From Corynebacterium sp. (GTDB lineage: Bacteria > Actinomycetota > Actinomycetes > Mycobacteriales > Mycobacteriaceae): a DNA stretch of 50,636 nucleotides. The stretch spans positions 1-50,636 of the forward strand of contig NZ_JALAGU010000017.1 in NCBI RefSeq assembly GCF_022712275.1. The letters are read 5' to 3'. The notes under the pieces were generated by a model that searched no databases, was not told the DNA's origin, and saw nothing but the letters and a program-made list of their open reading frames with translations. The translations under genes and the position numbers were made by a program. Positions 7,332 to 16,318 of this stretch are shown here, piece by piece. Every line of letters starts with the position of its first letter. Position 1 is the stretch's first letter.

Positions 7332-9497
7332 CTACTTCTCCTTGGTGACGGTGAACAGCGGACGCATCGTGGTCACGGTGGCCGGATCGGTCTCGGTGGG
7401 CTCGACGGCCGCACCGCGGGCGTCCATGACCACCACGGGGACGACGGTCGGGTAGCCGGTCTCCGCGACCGCGGCGACATCGTAGGTGATGATCGGCTGG
7501 CCCTGGACCACGCGGTCGCCCTTGGCGGCGTGGAGGGTGAACCCCCGGCCCTTGAGCTTGACGGTGTCGAGGCCGAGGTGGACGAGGACGGCGGTCTTGT
7601 CTTCGGTCATGATCGCATAGGCGTGGGGGAGCAGCTGCATGAGCTTTCCACTGACCGGCGCCACGGCCTCGACGATGTCGCCGGCGGGCTCGATGGCGAG
7701 TCCGGGGCCGACGGTCCCGGCAGCGAAGGTCTTGTCCGGGACCTCCGTGAGCGTCACGGTCCGCCCGGGGATCGGGCTGCGGACCAGGACAGGACCGGCG
7801 GCAGCCTCAGTGGCCTGGGCGGCGCTGTCGGAGGACGCCGCGTCCTGCGACGGAGGTGCAGGAACGACCGGGGCGGAGTCGCTGTCAGAAGTGCTGGCCG
7901 GAGCGGCCCCGGCGAGTGCAGCCCGGATCTCGTCCTTGAGGGTCTCCGAGGTCGTGCCGAAGACCGCCTGGACGTTGTCGCCGACCTCCATCACGCCGGC
8001 TGCACCGAGGGCATGCAGCCGGGCCTTGTCCACCGCCGCCCGGTCAGAGACCTCCATACGCAGTCGGGTCATACAGGCGTCCACGTGGATGAGGTTGTCC
8101 CGTCCACCGAAGGCGGTGATGAGCTTCTCCGCGCGCGCGGAGCTGGCTGTGCCGTCAGTGCCGGCCCCGGAAGCGTCGGTGTCCCCGGACTCTGTGGTGT
8201 CCGTGACTTCTGTGGCCTCGAACTCCTCGTCCGGCACCCGGCCCGGGATGCGCAGGTTCCACCGCACGATCGCGAAGCGGAACATCACGTAGTAGAGCAC
8301 CGCGAAGACCAACCCCTGGATCACCAGCAACGGGATGTTCTTCGCTGCCGGTGCAGTGCCGTAGAGCAGCAGATCGACAAGTCCGGCGGAGAAGGAGAAG
8401 CCGAGATGCACGTCGAGCAGGTAGGAGATCGCCAGGGAAAGACCGGTGAGCAGTGCGTGGATAACGTACAGCGGGAAGGCCAGGAACATGAACGCGAACT
8501 CGAGCGGCTCGGTCACGCCGGTGAGGAAGGCGGTCAGCCCGGCGGCGGAGAAGATACCTATCGCCACCTTCTTCTGCCGCGGCTTGGCGACGTGGATCAT
8601 CGCCAGGGCGGCGGCCGGCAGGCCGAACATGAGGATCGGGTAGAAACCGGAGGTCAGCGCGCCTGCGGAGGGGTCACCCGCGGCGAAACGGCTGAGTTCA
8701 CCGGTGACCAGCCCGTTGGGTCCCTCGTAGTCGCCGTAGATGAACCAGATGAAGGTGTTGAGGATGTGGTGCAGCCCCAGCGGGATGAGCAGGCGGTTGG
8801 CGAAACCGTAGACGAAGGCACCCAGGGCGCCGGAACCGGCGATGAACTCGCCGACCGAGGTCAGGCCGCTGTTGAACAGCGGGTACAGGTAGGCCATTGC
8901 GAAACTGAGAAAGAGGACGGCCAGGGAGACGACGATGGGCACGAACCGGCGTCCGCCGAAGAACCCCAGGTAGGGCGGAAGCTCTATGTCGTGGTACCTG
9001 TCGAAGAGCCAGGCGGTGAGCAGACCGACGAGGATGCCGCCGAAGACGCTGTAGTCGATCATCGACTGCTCGCCGGCGGCGTCGGTCACCCCGTCGAGGA
9101 CGACCGGGGACATGGTCTCGAAGACGGAGGTCATCACCAGGTAACCGGCGACGGCGGCCAGTGCGGTGGAACCGTCGGCCTTCTTCGCGAAGCCGATGGC
9201 CACACCGACGGCGAAGAGGAGGGCGAGGTTGCCGAACAGGGCGTCGCCGGCGGCACTCATCGCGTCGAAGAACGGGCCGATGACGGGGATGTCGGTGCCG
9301 CCGAGCAGGTCGTCCTGGCCCAGGCGCAGGAGGATACCGGCGGCGGGTAGCAGGGCGATCGGCAGCATGAGGCTCTTGCCGAGCCGTTGCAGTTGGCCGA
9401 ATCCTGGAATGCGCAGGCCTCTGCGCTGCTTTCCGGCGCTGTGGCCGGAACTGTCGCCGGGGCCGGGATCTGTGGTGGATGTGGTCGGGGTGGTCAC
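7332..9497 (-). CDS. nagE: PTS N-acetylglucosamine-specific EIICBA component
   Basis: This is a three-domain membrane permease of the phosphotransferase system (about 721 aa). The EIIC domain has about ten hydrophobic helices (roughly residues 35-400). The EIIB domain has the phosphorylated Cys at about residue 475 in DACMTRLRMEV. The EIIA domain has the phosphorylated His at about residue 640 in VLVHLGLDTVKLKG. It would import and phosphorylate GlcNAc. GTG 9497 is chosen because AGGAG lies six bases upstream; an earlier GTG at 9530 would lie next to the operator. Acidic and Ser/Ala-rich linkers separate the domains. It leads the nagE-nagB-nagA operon controlled from 9531-9617. Confidence 0.95.
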   Translation of the reverse strand: MTTPTTSTTDPGPGDSSGHSAGKQRRGLRIPGFGQLQRLGKSLMLPIALLPAAGILLRLGQDDLLGGTDIPVIGPFFDAMSAAGDALFGNLALLFAVGVAIGFAKKADGSTALAAVAGYLVMTSVFETMSPVVLDGVTDAAGEQSMIDYSVFGGILVGLLTAWLFDRYHDIELPPYLGFFGGRRFVPIVVSLAVLFLSFAMAYLYPLFNSGLTSVGEFIAGSGALGAFVYGFANRLLIPLGLHHILNTFIWFIYGDYEGPNGLVTGELSRFAAGDPSAGALTSGFYPILMFGLPAAALAMIHVAKPRQKKVAIGIFSAAGLTAFLTGVTEPLEFAFMFLAFPLYVIHALLTGLSLAISYLLDVHLGFSFSAGLVDLLLYGTAPAAKNIPLLVIQGLVFAVLYYVMFRFAIVRWNLRIPGRVPDEEFEATEVTDTTESGDTDASGAGTDGTASSARAEKLITAFGGRDNLIHVDACMTRLRMEVSDRAAVDKARLHALGAAGVMEVGDNVQAVFGTTSETLKDEIRAALAGAAPASTSDSDSAPVVPAPPSQDAASSDSAAQATEAAAGPVLVRSPIPGRTVTLTEVPDKTFAAGTVGPGLAIEPAGDIVEAVAPVSGKLMQLLPHAYAIMTEDKTAVLVHLGLDTVKLKGRGFTLHAAKGDRVVQGQPIITYDVAAVAETGYPTVVPVVVMDARGAAVEPTETDPATVTTMRPLFTVTKEK

Positions 9498-9533
9498 GGG
9501 AGTCTCCTCGTGTCGGGCGGTCGATCCCACGAT

Positions 9534-9549
9534 ATTGGACTAGACCAAT
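9534..9549. promoter_or_regulatory. DasR/NagR-type operator 1 (nagE side)
   Basis: ATTGGACTAGACCAAT has one position unlike the known NagR/DasR palindrome ATTGGTCTAGACCAAT. It lies just upstream of nagE and is the expected target of the divergently encoded GntR regulator. Confidence 0.88.
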
Positions 9550-9553
9550 TATC

Positions 9554-9569
9554 TGTGTCAAGGGTCACA
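9554..9569. promoter_or_regulatory. GlxR (CRP-like) site between the two nag operators
   Basis: TGTGT-N6-TCACA differs at one position from the corynebacterial GlxR pattern TGTGA-N6-TCACA. It sits exactly between the two sugar operators, where cAMP-dependent control could be added to GlcNAc induction. Confidence 0.5.
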
Positions 9570-9584
9570 TGTAAATGGCGATTG

Positions 9585-9600
9585 ATTGGTCCAGACCATT
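9585..9600. promoter_or_regulatory. DasR/NagR-type operator 2 (regulator side)
   Basis: ATTGGTCCAGACCATT has two positions unlike the NagR/DasR palindrome. It ends 17 nt before the start codon of the GntR gene, suggesting autoregulation. Confidence 0.85.
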
Positions 9601-9617
9601 GTCTGTACGGTGAAGCC

Positions 9618-10403
9618 ATGAGGGTGCCGAAGTACTACCTGGTCAAGAACCAGATCCTTGAGCTCATTGCGGACCGCGCGCCGGGTACCCCGCTGCCTAC
9701 CGAACGCGAACTCGCCGAACGGTTCGGCACCTCGCGCACGACCGTCCGCCAGGCCATCGCCGAACTCGTCGTCGACGGTCGGATCGACCGGATCCAGGGC
9801 AGCGGTACCTTCGTCGCCGCCCCGAAAATGATGCTTCCCCAGGTCTCGTTCTCCAGCAACGCAGTCTCCCGTGGGCAGCGGCCGGGACGCGTCATCGTCT
9901 CGGTCGGACGCCTCGCCGCCGACGGGGAGCTGGCTGCGAAACTGCAGGTGGACGCCGGGTCGACGGTCACGCGTCTGGAAGTGCTCCGCACCGTGGACGA
10001 TGAACCACTGGCACACGAGACGGTGCATCTGCCCGGGGACCTCACCGAGCTCGCCGGGCGGCTGGAGGAACAGGACTCCCTCTACCGCATGCTCGCCGCC
10101 GACTACGGCATGGCGATCGTCGAGGTCGAGGATGTCGTGGAGACCGCCCTGTGCGATCCGGTCCGGGCAGGACTGCTCGGGGTGACGTCCGGCCTGCCGC
10201 TGCTCGTGGTCCACCGCACGGGTTTCGCTGCGGACGGCCGGCCTGTGGAGTGGACGGAGTCCGCGTTCCGCGGCGACCGCTACCGGTTCATCTCACGGCA
10301 GCAGTTGGGGGAGAATGTCCCGCCGGGAGCCCGACCGCCCATGACGGATGAAGGACCCCTTACATCGCCCGCTCCACCAGGTGCATCTCCAGGTACCTGC
10401 TGA
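9618..10403 (+). CDS. GntR/HutC-family repressor of GlcNAc genes (DasR/NagR type)
   Basis: This 261-aa regulator has an N-terminal winged helix (residues about 5-75: PLPTERELAERFGTSRTTVRQAIAELVVDGRIDRIQGSGTFV). A C-terminal UTRA effector domain (about 90-245) would bind amino-sugar phosphates. It diverges from nagE across two operators of the DasR/NagR type, a textbook arrangement for autogenous control and induction by GlcN-6-P or GlcNAc-6-P. ATG 9618 is chosen because upstream in-frame codons fall in the operator region. The 3' end overlaps the frameshifted gene on the other strand. The name is given by role; direct orthology to dasR was not tested. Confidence 0.9.
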   Translation: MRVPKYYLVKNQILELIADRAPGTPLPTERELAERFGTSRTTVRQAIAELVVDGRIDRIQGSGTFVAAPKMMLPQVSFSSNAVSRGQRPGRVIVSVGRLAADGELAAKLQVDAGSTVTRLEVLRTVDDEPLAHETVHLPGDLTELAGRLEEQDSLYRMLAADYGMAIVEVEDVVETALCDPVRAGLLGVTSGLPLLVVHRTGFAADGRPVEWTESAFRGDRYRFISRQQLGENVPPGARPPMTDEGPLTSPAPPGASPGTC

Positions 10404-10666
10404 CCTCCCGCGCCCGGTCGTCACAGTCGAGGACCCGGGTGTACTCCGACTCGCTGCGTCCTTCTTCGGAATCGAGCGGGACGGTCTCCACCACATCCCC
10501 CCGGAACCATCGGGAGTGCGTGGCAGAAGTCGGTGAGGTCCCGGATGTGTGGTGGTGCGCCCGGGACGAGTCCGCTGGGGGCCATGTCCCCTGGTCCCGG
10601 TCCGGGCCACCGGCGGCCCGGTGATGTGATGGCCAACGGCAGTGTGTCCGGTCCGAAGTCAGGCAT
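10360..10666 (-). pseudogene. Frameshifted small gene of unknown function
   Basis: Two minus-strand frames together read like one protein of about 100 aa. The N-terminal frame starts at ATG 10666 (MPDFGPDTLPLAITSPG, later LTDFCHALP). The C-terminal frame runs RWFRGDVVETVPLDSEEG to YLEMHLVERAM and stops at 10360. The switch falls near 10510 in the codons for CHALP/RWFRG and would need a single-base change. The C-terminal half is acidic and charge-rich like a real coding sequence. No family is recognised. A sequencing error or a chance pair of frames are alternatives. Confidence 0.45.
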
Positions 10667-10703
10667 GGGCCTGCGGGCAATCGACGGTCTGTCTGTGCCG
10701 GGC

Positions 10704-12056
10704 CTATTCGCGCGTCACCGCGTCCTCCCGCTGTTCCCGGTGGTGCGGCATCCACTTCAGTACCCAGGGCAGTGCCAGCACGACACCGGCGAGCCCCAGG
10801 GACAGGACGCCGAGTCCCATCGTCCAGCCGGCGATCACCGCGATCGGGGCGAGGATCGTCATGCCGATCTCGAAAGGTGCGAAGCCGATGTAGGCCACGC
10901 CGTACTCGTTGAGCGTGCCGGATTTCATCTTCGGGTCCACGATCTTCAGCAGGGCGATACCCGTGGCGACAGCTGCGGTCGCCCAACCCCAGCCGAAGAT
11001 GCCGCGCTCCAGCCAGTTCTCGCCGAAGAAGCGTGGGGCGATGAAGAAGAAGAAAATGACGCAGTACACGGTGCCGAGCACGAACATGACGGCCAGTGCC
11101 ACCCAGTAGTCGGCGATGGCGGCGGGCACGATCGATGCGATACCGAAGGCGATGAGGTAGTCCGTGGAGGCACCTGAGATCGACCCCATCGTCTCCTTGT
11201 CGACGTAGTCGGGCTTCTTCACCGCGGTGAGAAGCAGCTTGCCGGCGATACCGACGAGGAAGGACATGGCGAACAGTGGGATGGACACATCCGGGAACAG
11301 GTCGTTGACCCAACCGCAGAGGTAGTTCGCGAAGAGCACCGTGAGCGTGAGGATGCCGGCGTGCAACGCAATCGGCTCGATCGCCGAGGCATTCGTCGTC
11401 GCCTTACCGATCGAGGGACGCTCGTGAATCTTGTCGATGTAGCCCGATCGAAGGTCCCAGGGCAGCTTGCCGGGCAGGGACATCGTCTTGTTCTTCCGGA
11501 TGCCCCAGGCAGCGAAGATGACGCCACCGACGATCGCGGCCAGTGTACCGACGGTCGCCGAGGTGAAGCCGAGTGAGCTGGCGGCGACCGCCCCGGCGTC
11601 CTCCAGGGACGTACCGACGGCGGCGGCGGTACCGAAGCCGCCGACGAAGCCGACCGGCAGCATCATCCCGAACCAGTCGTCCGTGCCCCAGACCGGGGCG
11701 AAGAAGAACACGCCCAGGAGAATGAAAAGACCCCACTGCCCCAGGAACATGCCGACGGAGTACGACCACATGGTCTTCGCTCCGTCCCGGGTGCCGCGGT
11801 CGAAGGTCATCGAGTACGGCATCGCCGCGAAGACGACGGCGATGAGCAGGGTGGTGTACGCACCCATCTGGTCGGAGAACCCGATGAGATCCAGGACCTG
11901 TGGTCCGAGGATCAGACCGAGTATGCCCGCGGTGATCGGGCTCGGCAGCAGGAGTGCGCGGAACAGGGGGACGGTGCGTCGGAGGAAGTTGCCGATCACG
12001 AGGAGCAGCGAGATCCATCCGACGTCGGCGAGCAGGGTGAATGGAGTGTAATCCAC
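10704..12056 (-). CDS. gltS: Sodium/glutamate symporter (ESS family)
   Basis: This is a polytopic membrane protein (450 aa, about 10-12 helices) matching GltS in length and in its repeated halves. Visible segments are ALLLPSPITAGILGLILGP, the re-entrant-loop region LPVGFVGGFGTAAAVGTSLEDAGAV, and GASTDYLIAFGIASIVPAAIADYW in the second half. It would take up glutamate with Na+. The GTG at 12056 is chosen because a perfect AAGGAGG lies five bases upstream; upstream in-frame sequence overlaps the divergent promoter. No operon partner is seen. Confidence 0.92.
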   Translation of the reverse strand: MDYTPFTLLADVGWISLLLVIGNFLRRTVPLFRALLLPSPITAGILGLILGPQVLDLIGFSDQMGAYTTLLIAVVFAAMPYSMTFDRGTRDGAKTMWSYSVGMFLGQWGLFILLGVFFFAPVWGTDDWFGMMLPVGFVGGFGTAAAVGTSLEDAGAVAASSLGFTSATVGTLAAIVGGVIFAAWGIRKNKTMSLPGKLPWDLRSGYIDKIHERPSIGKATTNASAIEPIALHAGILTLTVLFANYLCGWVNDLFPDVSIPLFAMSFLVGIAGKLLLTAVKKPDYVDKETMGSISGASTDYLIAFGIASIVPAAIADYWVALAVMFVLGTVYCVIFFFFIAPRFFGENWLERGIFGWGWATAAVATGIALLKIVDPKMKSGTLNEYGVAYIGFAPFEIGMTILAPIAVIAGWTMGLGVLSLGLAGVVLALPWVLKWMPHHREQREDAVTRE

Positions 12057-12169
12057 GTGAACCTCCTTGGCGTCAGTGTCGGAGCCGGATAAGCGTGGTG
12101 TGCCATCCGGACAAGGGCAGAAGGGGAACTCTATCGGATGATCTTCCCTGCTGTTCAGTTCACCTCCGT

Positions 12170-12175
12170 TACAGT
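12170..12175 (+). promoter_or_regulatory. -10 hexamer TACAGT of a leaderless lipoprotein gene
   Basis: TACAGT ends 7 nt before GTG 12183 and no good Shine-Dalgarno sequence is present. This fits leaderless transcription. Confidence 0.5.
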
Positions 12176-12182
12176 GAGTTGC

Positions 12183-13124
12183 GTGAACCGAAACAACCTG
12201 ACCCTCACCGGTGTGCTTCTCGGCAGCGCACTGCTCGCCCTCTCCGCCTGCAGTTCCGTTTCCGATGACGGGGACGCGGCATCCTCGCGATCCACCGGAA
12301 CGACCACAACCGAGACCGTCGCGCCTGACGTGACCGACGTCGATCCGATGTCCTTCGAGATGGGCGGACACTACGTCTTCAACGTGTCCCGGGACGACGG
12401 CACCGCTACCCTCTGCGTGATGGGCGACGGCTCGATCACCTGCTCCGGTAAAGCTCCGGAGGACGCCCCGGACGTCACGATCACCCCGTTCCCGACGCAG
12501 CCCCCGGGTGCGATTATCCTCGACAAGGACGGTCTGACCTGGTACATGCTTGAAGGTGTTCCGCCCGCGCCGGGAAGTCTGGAGCCTTCCCAGCGCATCA
12601 GTGACGGCGGTATCACCTGCGAGACGGACGCGGAGGGTTCGCTGGACTGCAGCCTCGGCGACAACGGCTTCACCATCGACCACGAGGACGGCGCGATCAG
12701 CCTCCGCGGAACGGTCCGGGTCACTGCAGAGGCTGAGGCGCCGGAGGCTGAGGAGGCGGGGGAGTCGGAGTCGACAAAGGCCACCGCTGTGGACAGCGGT
12801 GTAGACGGCGACTACAGCTCCACCGATGAACCGATGGGTGCGGGGGCCTGGTGCGGTGTCGCCCATCCTGAGGAGACCAGCGTGTACGTCCATGAGGGTT
12901 CGGTCGGCTGTCTCACCGCAGAGAACGTGATCGACGAGTACCGCGACCGACGGATGTCCGAAGGCGGTGGAAACACTCTGGCCATGCAGGTCGGGGAGTG
13001 GAACTGCTCCTCGCCGACAGCCATGACTGGCCAGGAACTGGGTGAGGAGATCTTCAACGGAACGGGCCCGGTCGCCATGGTCTGCGACAACCCGGACGGT
13101 ACCCGGATCGCTACGGCTGTCTGA
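12183..13124 (+). CDS. Putative secreted lipoprotein of unknown function
   Basis: This 313-aa protein has a lipoprotein signal (lipobox around LLALSAC, residue about 22) followed by a Ser/Thr/Asp-rich linker. I do not recognise a family. The mature part is acidic with paired cysteines (LCVMGDGSITC, GGITCETDAEGSLDC, AWCGV...GCLTAEN, WNCSS...MVCDN), suggesting an extracytoplasmic disulfide-stabilised fold. An Ala/Glu-rich segment near residues 180-205 (AEAEAPEAEEAGESES) is probably a flexible linker. GTG 12183 is chosen over ATG 12138, which would place hydrophobic sequence before the signal peptide. Another lipoprotein gene follows by about 100 bp. Confidence 0.8.
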   Translation: MNRNNLTLTGVLLGSALLALSACSSVSDDGDAASSRSTGTTTTETVAPDVTDVDPMSFEMGGHYVFNVSRDDGTATLCVMGDGSITCSGKAPEDAPDVTITPFPTQPPGAIILDKDGLTWYMLEGVPPAPGSLEPSQRISDGGITCETDAEGSLDCSLGDNGFTIDHEDGAISLRGTVRVTAEAEAPEAEEAGESESTKATAVDSGVDGDYSSTDEPMGAGAWCGVAHPEETSVYVHEGSVGCLTAENVIDEYRDRRMSEGGGNTLAMQVGEWNCSSPTAMTGQELGEEIFNGTGPVAMVCDNPDGTRIATAV

Positions 13125-13222
13125 CCGGGTGGGTGTTCGAACGCTACGCGGCGCTGTCCGGCGCGGAGGCTACAACTGATGCTGACCGGGAGCCGACCGA
13201 CTCCTCCGTTCTCAGGAGAGAC

Positions 13223-13723
13223 ATGACCATCACGAAGCTCACCGCAGGCGCCGTTGCACTGGTGACCGCTCTGACTCTCGCCGCCTGCAGAGACGATGAC
13301 GAGGCCACGGACGCCACGACTGCCATCACCACCGACCAGGCTGTGGAAAACACGCAAGACTCCGGGGACGCTGACGCCGCCGAGCAGCCGGTCTCTGACA
13401 TCCAGGCCGCGGTGGACACCTTCATCGGTGCCCTCGACGACCTCGGTATCGAACACTCCGAGCCGGTGCGCGGTGTCGTGGAGCTCTCGGGGGCGAAAGC
13501 TCGTTTCGACCTCACCGTGAACGGCTTCGACGCCGGTATCAACGTCTACCCGGACTCGGAAGCCTTGGAGACCTGGCAAGGACTCAGTGACTCTTTCGGC
13601 GGCATCCACGTCGCGAAAGACCTGGCCGTGCTCACCCTCAACACCGACGAGGGTGTCGCCGACTCGGCGGAGATTGCCCCGCGCATCGCCGAGCACATCG
13701 ACGGTACCGCCCGCGGGGTCTGA
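13223..13723 (+). CDS. Small putative lipoprotein of unknown function
   Basis: This 166-aa protein starts at ATG 13223 after AGGAGA. It has a lipobox LTLAAC (residue about 21), an acidic Thr/Asp linker and a folded domain from about residue 50 (VDTFIGALDDLGIEHSEPVRG through DSFGGIHVAKDLAVLTLN). The last part ends in SAEIAPRIAEHIDG, resembling small lipoproteins of corynebacteria with no assigned role. It follows the lipoprotein at 12183-13124 in the same direction and may be a functional neighbour. Confidence 0.82.
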   Translation: MTITKLTAGAVALVTALTLAACRDDDEATDATTAITTDQAVENTQDSGDADAAEQPVSDIQAAVDTFIGALDDLGIEHSEPVRGVVELSGAKARFDLTVNGFDAGINVYPDSEALETWQGLSDSFGGIHVAKDLAVLTLNTDEGVADSAEIAPRIAEHIDGTARGV

Positions 13724-13745
13724 CAGACTCGGACACCTTTCCGTG

Positions 13746-14882
13746 ATGACGTTTCCCGTGGAGGACCATGATGCTGTGGTTATCGGCGCCGGGTTCGCCG
13801 GGCTCTACGCCCTGCACCGGTTGCGCAACGGGATGGGGCTGAACGTCCTCGTCGCCGACCGCTTCGACCTGCGGCGTAGCATCGCGTTGAACAAGACATG
13901 CGATGGCGCACGGCGGGACGTTGCGTCTTCCCGCCGGACGGTGAGGCCGGGGGAGCGGACCGTCAGCGCCCGCTTCCTCATCACCGCGACCGGTGGCACC
14001 GGTGACCCGGACATCCCGGATCTCGCGTGCTTCGACAGGTTCAGTGGCGCCGTCGCGCACACCCTGACCTGGCCGGAGGACCTCGAAGATCAAGGCAGAC
14101 TACGCGGACCTGTGCGCGGCCGCCCGGACGACCACGGGTGGCGCGACCGTCGCCGATCCCGCCGGTTCCGGCCATGAGCTCAGAGTGGCGGAACGACGCG
14201 AAGTTCTCGACGACCGGTGGGCGCAGGGGCGGGTTCCACTTCCTGTTCCAGTTCCTGGAGCCCTTCACCGACCCGGTGGTCAACCTGTTCTCCGCCGACT
14301 ACATCGCCGGGAAGACCCGCGGGACCGTCGAGGATCCGGCGACCGCGGAGCCGCTCATCCCCGGGGAGGATGCCCCGCCCTGTCGGCGCGCGCCGCCTGT
14401 GCATCGACACCCACTGGTATGCGACCTTCAACCGCGACAATGTGCATCTCGTGGACCTGAACGCGCAGCCGCTGCGTGATGTCGCTGACCTGGACGCCCG
14501 GTCCGAAGACCTACCCGGGCATGACGGTGCCCGGCTTCCCGGACCTGTTCGTGCTCTCCGGGCCGGGCGGTCCGGCTTCGCTGGTGTGCGCCCCGCCGTG
14601 TGCGGAGATGCAGGTCGACTGGGTTTTTCCGGGCTCATCGGGCATGTGATGACGCAGGACGCCGCTGTGGTCGACCCCACCGAGGAATCCACTTAGATCT
14701 GGGGCAACATGATCCGGTCTCTGGCGGAGAGCTCGCTGCACTCGAAGGAGGAGCGGTACCACGCGTCCGAGGATGCGGACGCCGAGTTCACGCCCTGCGC
14801 CACCGGCCTGGCAGACTACCGGCGGATCTGTGAGGACATCACCGATGCGGGATACCGGGGGTTTGAGATGGACAACAGTTAG
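13746..14882 (+). pseudogene. Degenerate Baeyer-Villiger flavin monooxygenase
   Basis: Pieces of one enzyme appear in order in different plus frames. They include the FAD-binding motif VVIGAGFAGLYALHRLR (frame from 13746), then FLITATGG and the family fingerprint FSGAVAHTLTWP (FxGxxxHxxxWP), then FHFLFQFLEPF, LCIDTHWYATFNRDNVHLVDLN, MTVPGFPDLFVLSGPGGPAS, and the C-terminus ADYRRICEDITDAGYRGFEM ending at a stop at 14880-14882. Several frameshifts and an internal deletion are needed: about 1.1 kb remains of a gene normally near 1.6 kb. The remnant overlaps the stop of the convergent DAACS gene. It cannot make a working enzyme. Confidence 0.88.
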
Positions 14883-16243
14883 TCATCCGACCGTGCAGCG
14901 TCCTCCAGCAGGTCCTCGTCCATCTCGGCGGTGACGGTGGAACGTCCGTGGTAGACGTCGTGGTCGATCTCCTTCTCGTCGTGCGCGACGAGCATGGCGA
15001 CGAAGGTGTCGCCGTTGACGTTGAGGAAGGTGCGCAGGATGCCGGTGAACCAGTCCACCGCGATGAGCAGGCCGACGGCCTCGACGGGGAGATCCAGGGA
15101 GGACGCCAGGAACATCGCCACCACAGGGAATCCTCCCGGCACCGTGATCGTGCCCATGTTCAGCATGATCGACAGGAAGACACCGAGCACGATGTCCCCG
15201 GCACTGAGGTCCACGCCACCGGCCTGGGCGAGGAACATGATGACGATCATGTAGTTGAGCACCGCGCCGTAGGAGCCCATCGTCAGGCCGATCGACAGGG
15301 TGAAGTTCGCGACGCGCTGGCTCACACCGACCTTCTCGACCGTGTTGCGCAGCACCGTGGGGAAGGTGACCGCGGAACTGGTCGTCGTCACCGCGATGAC
15401 GGTCTGCTCGGCGAGCTTCGCTCCGAGCTTGACCACGTTCAGGCGGGTCTTCAGCCAGATGACCACCAGGAACGCGACCATGAGGATGAGGACGCCGAGC
15501 GCGGTGACCCCGAGGTACGACAGCGCCGAGGTGACGACCGACAGGCCCTGTTCACCGGTGAGGGACGCCAGCAGGCAGAACACGCCGATCGGGGCGACGT
15601 ACATGACGTACTGGATCATCAGCAGCACCACGTTCTGAATCCCCTCGAACAGGCCGAGAAGCGCGCGGTTGCCTGTCTTCGCCATCCAGCTGTTAAGCGC
15701 CACGCCGAAGATCAGCGAGAAGACGATGATCGGCAGCATGTCGGCGTTGGCCATCGCCTCGACGACGTTGGTGGACACGAAGTTCAGCAGGGTGTCCTGC
15801 CAGCCCTCGGTCTTGTCCGCCTCCTCCTGAAGTGTCGGGTCGAGTTCACCGTCGAAGACCATGCCGTCGCCGGGGCGGAACAGGCCACCGAGCCCCCAGG
15901 CGACGACGGCGGCCAGGGCGGAGAACCCGAGCATCCAGCCGAAGGTGCGTGCGGCCAGTCGTCCGGTGCCGGCCCCGGTCATCGACCCGGTGGCGACGAT
16001 GACGGACGCCATGACCAGCGGCACGATGGACATCTGGATCAGGCGGATGAACATGTCGCCGATGAACTGCAGGTTCGCGGCCCAGTCGCCGAGGATCAGT
16101 CCGGCGATGATGCCGGCGGTGGCTCCCAGGCCGATGAGGACGGCAGGGTGGCGTAGCGCGAGCCAGACTCGTCCGGGACCGGTCGTGGCGAAGGACTGTG
16201 GTGCGTCGCCGTGGGGCAGGGGTGTGGGATTCTCCTGTGTCAT
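14879..16243 (-). CDS. Dicarboxylate/amino acid:cation symporter (DAACS family)
   Basis: This 454-aa membrane transporter (about eight helices plus two re-entrant hairpins) shows family signatures: MFIRLIQMSIVPLVMASVIVA near the N-terminus, the Ser/Thr-rich hairpin AVTTTSSAVTFPTVLRNTVEKVGV, and NMGTITVPGGFPVVAM and AVDWFTGILRTFLNVNGDTFVAML in the C-terminal transport core. It would import a C4-dicarboxylate or a neutral or acidic amino acid with Na+ or H+. The substrate subtype cannot be fixed by eye. ATG 16243 lies upstream of the first helix. The N-terminal 30 residues are polar and cytoplasmic. Confidence 0.9.
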   Translation of the reverse strand: MTQENPTPLPHGDAPQSFATTGPGRVWLALRHPAVLIGLGATAGIIAGLILGDWAANLQFIGDMFIRLIQMSIVPLVMASVIVATGSMTGAGTGRLAARTFGWMLGFSALAAVVAWGLGGLFRPGDGMVFDGELDPTLQEEADKTEGWQDTLLNFVSTNVVEAMANADMLPIIVFSLIFGVALNSWMAKTGNRALLGLFEGIQNVVLLMIQYVMYVAPIGVFCLLASLTGEQGLSVVTSALSYLGVTALGVLILMVAFLVVIWLKTRLNVVKLGAKLAEQTVIAVTTTSSAVTFPTVLRNTVEKVGVSQRVANFTLSIGLTMGSYGAVLNYMIVIMFLAQAGGVDLSAGDIVLGVFLSIMLNMGTITVPGGFPVVAMFLASSLDLPVEAVGLLIAVDWFTGILRTFLNVNGDTFVAMLVAHDEKEIDHDVYHGRSTVTAEMDEDLLEDAARSDD

Positions 16244-16295
16244 TCCACGGAGGTTAGGTGCCGGGTGTTTCAGGAGGTTTCTGTGCTGTGTCGAC

Positions 16296-16318
16296 GGAGT
16301 GACAGTCCTGCTCACTCC
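16296..16318. repeat. Short inverted repeat at the end of the lipase operon
   Basis: GGAGTGA (16296-16302) and TCACTCC (16312-16318) are perfect 7-bp arms around a 9-nt loop. The right arm overlaps the lipase stop codon. No T-run follows on either strand, so a terminator role is only possible. Confidence 0.35.

Noticed and set aside
7248..9350. A 700-codon open frame on the plus strand opposite nagE
   Set aside because: It is antisense to a PTS gene with full family motifs, is Gly/Asp/Glu/Val-rich in the pattern of a high-GC shadow frame, and has no recognisable domain.
12057..12893. An N-terminal extension of gltS by 279 codons
   Set aside because: It lies antisense to the lipoprotein gene; the GTG 12056 with AAGGAGG gives a protein of normal GltS length.
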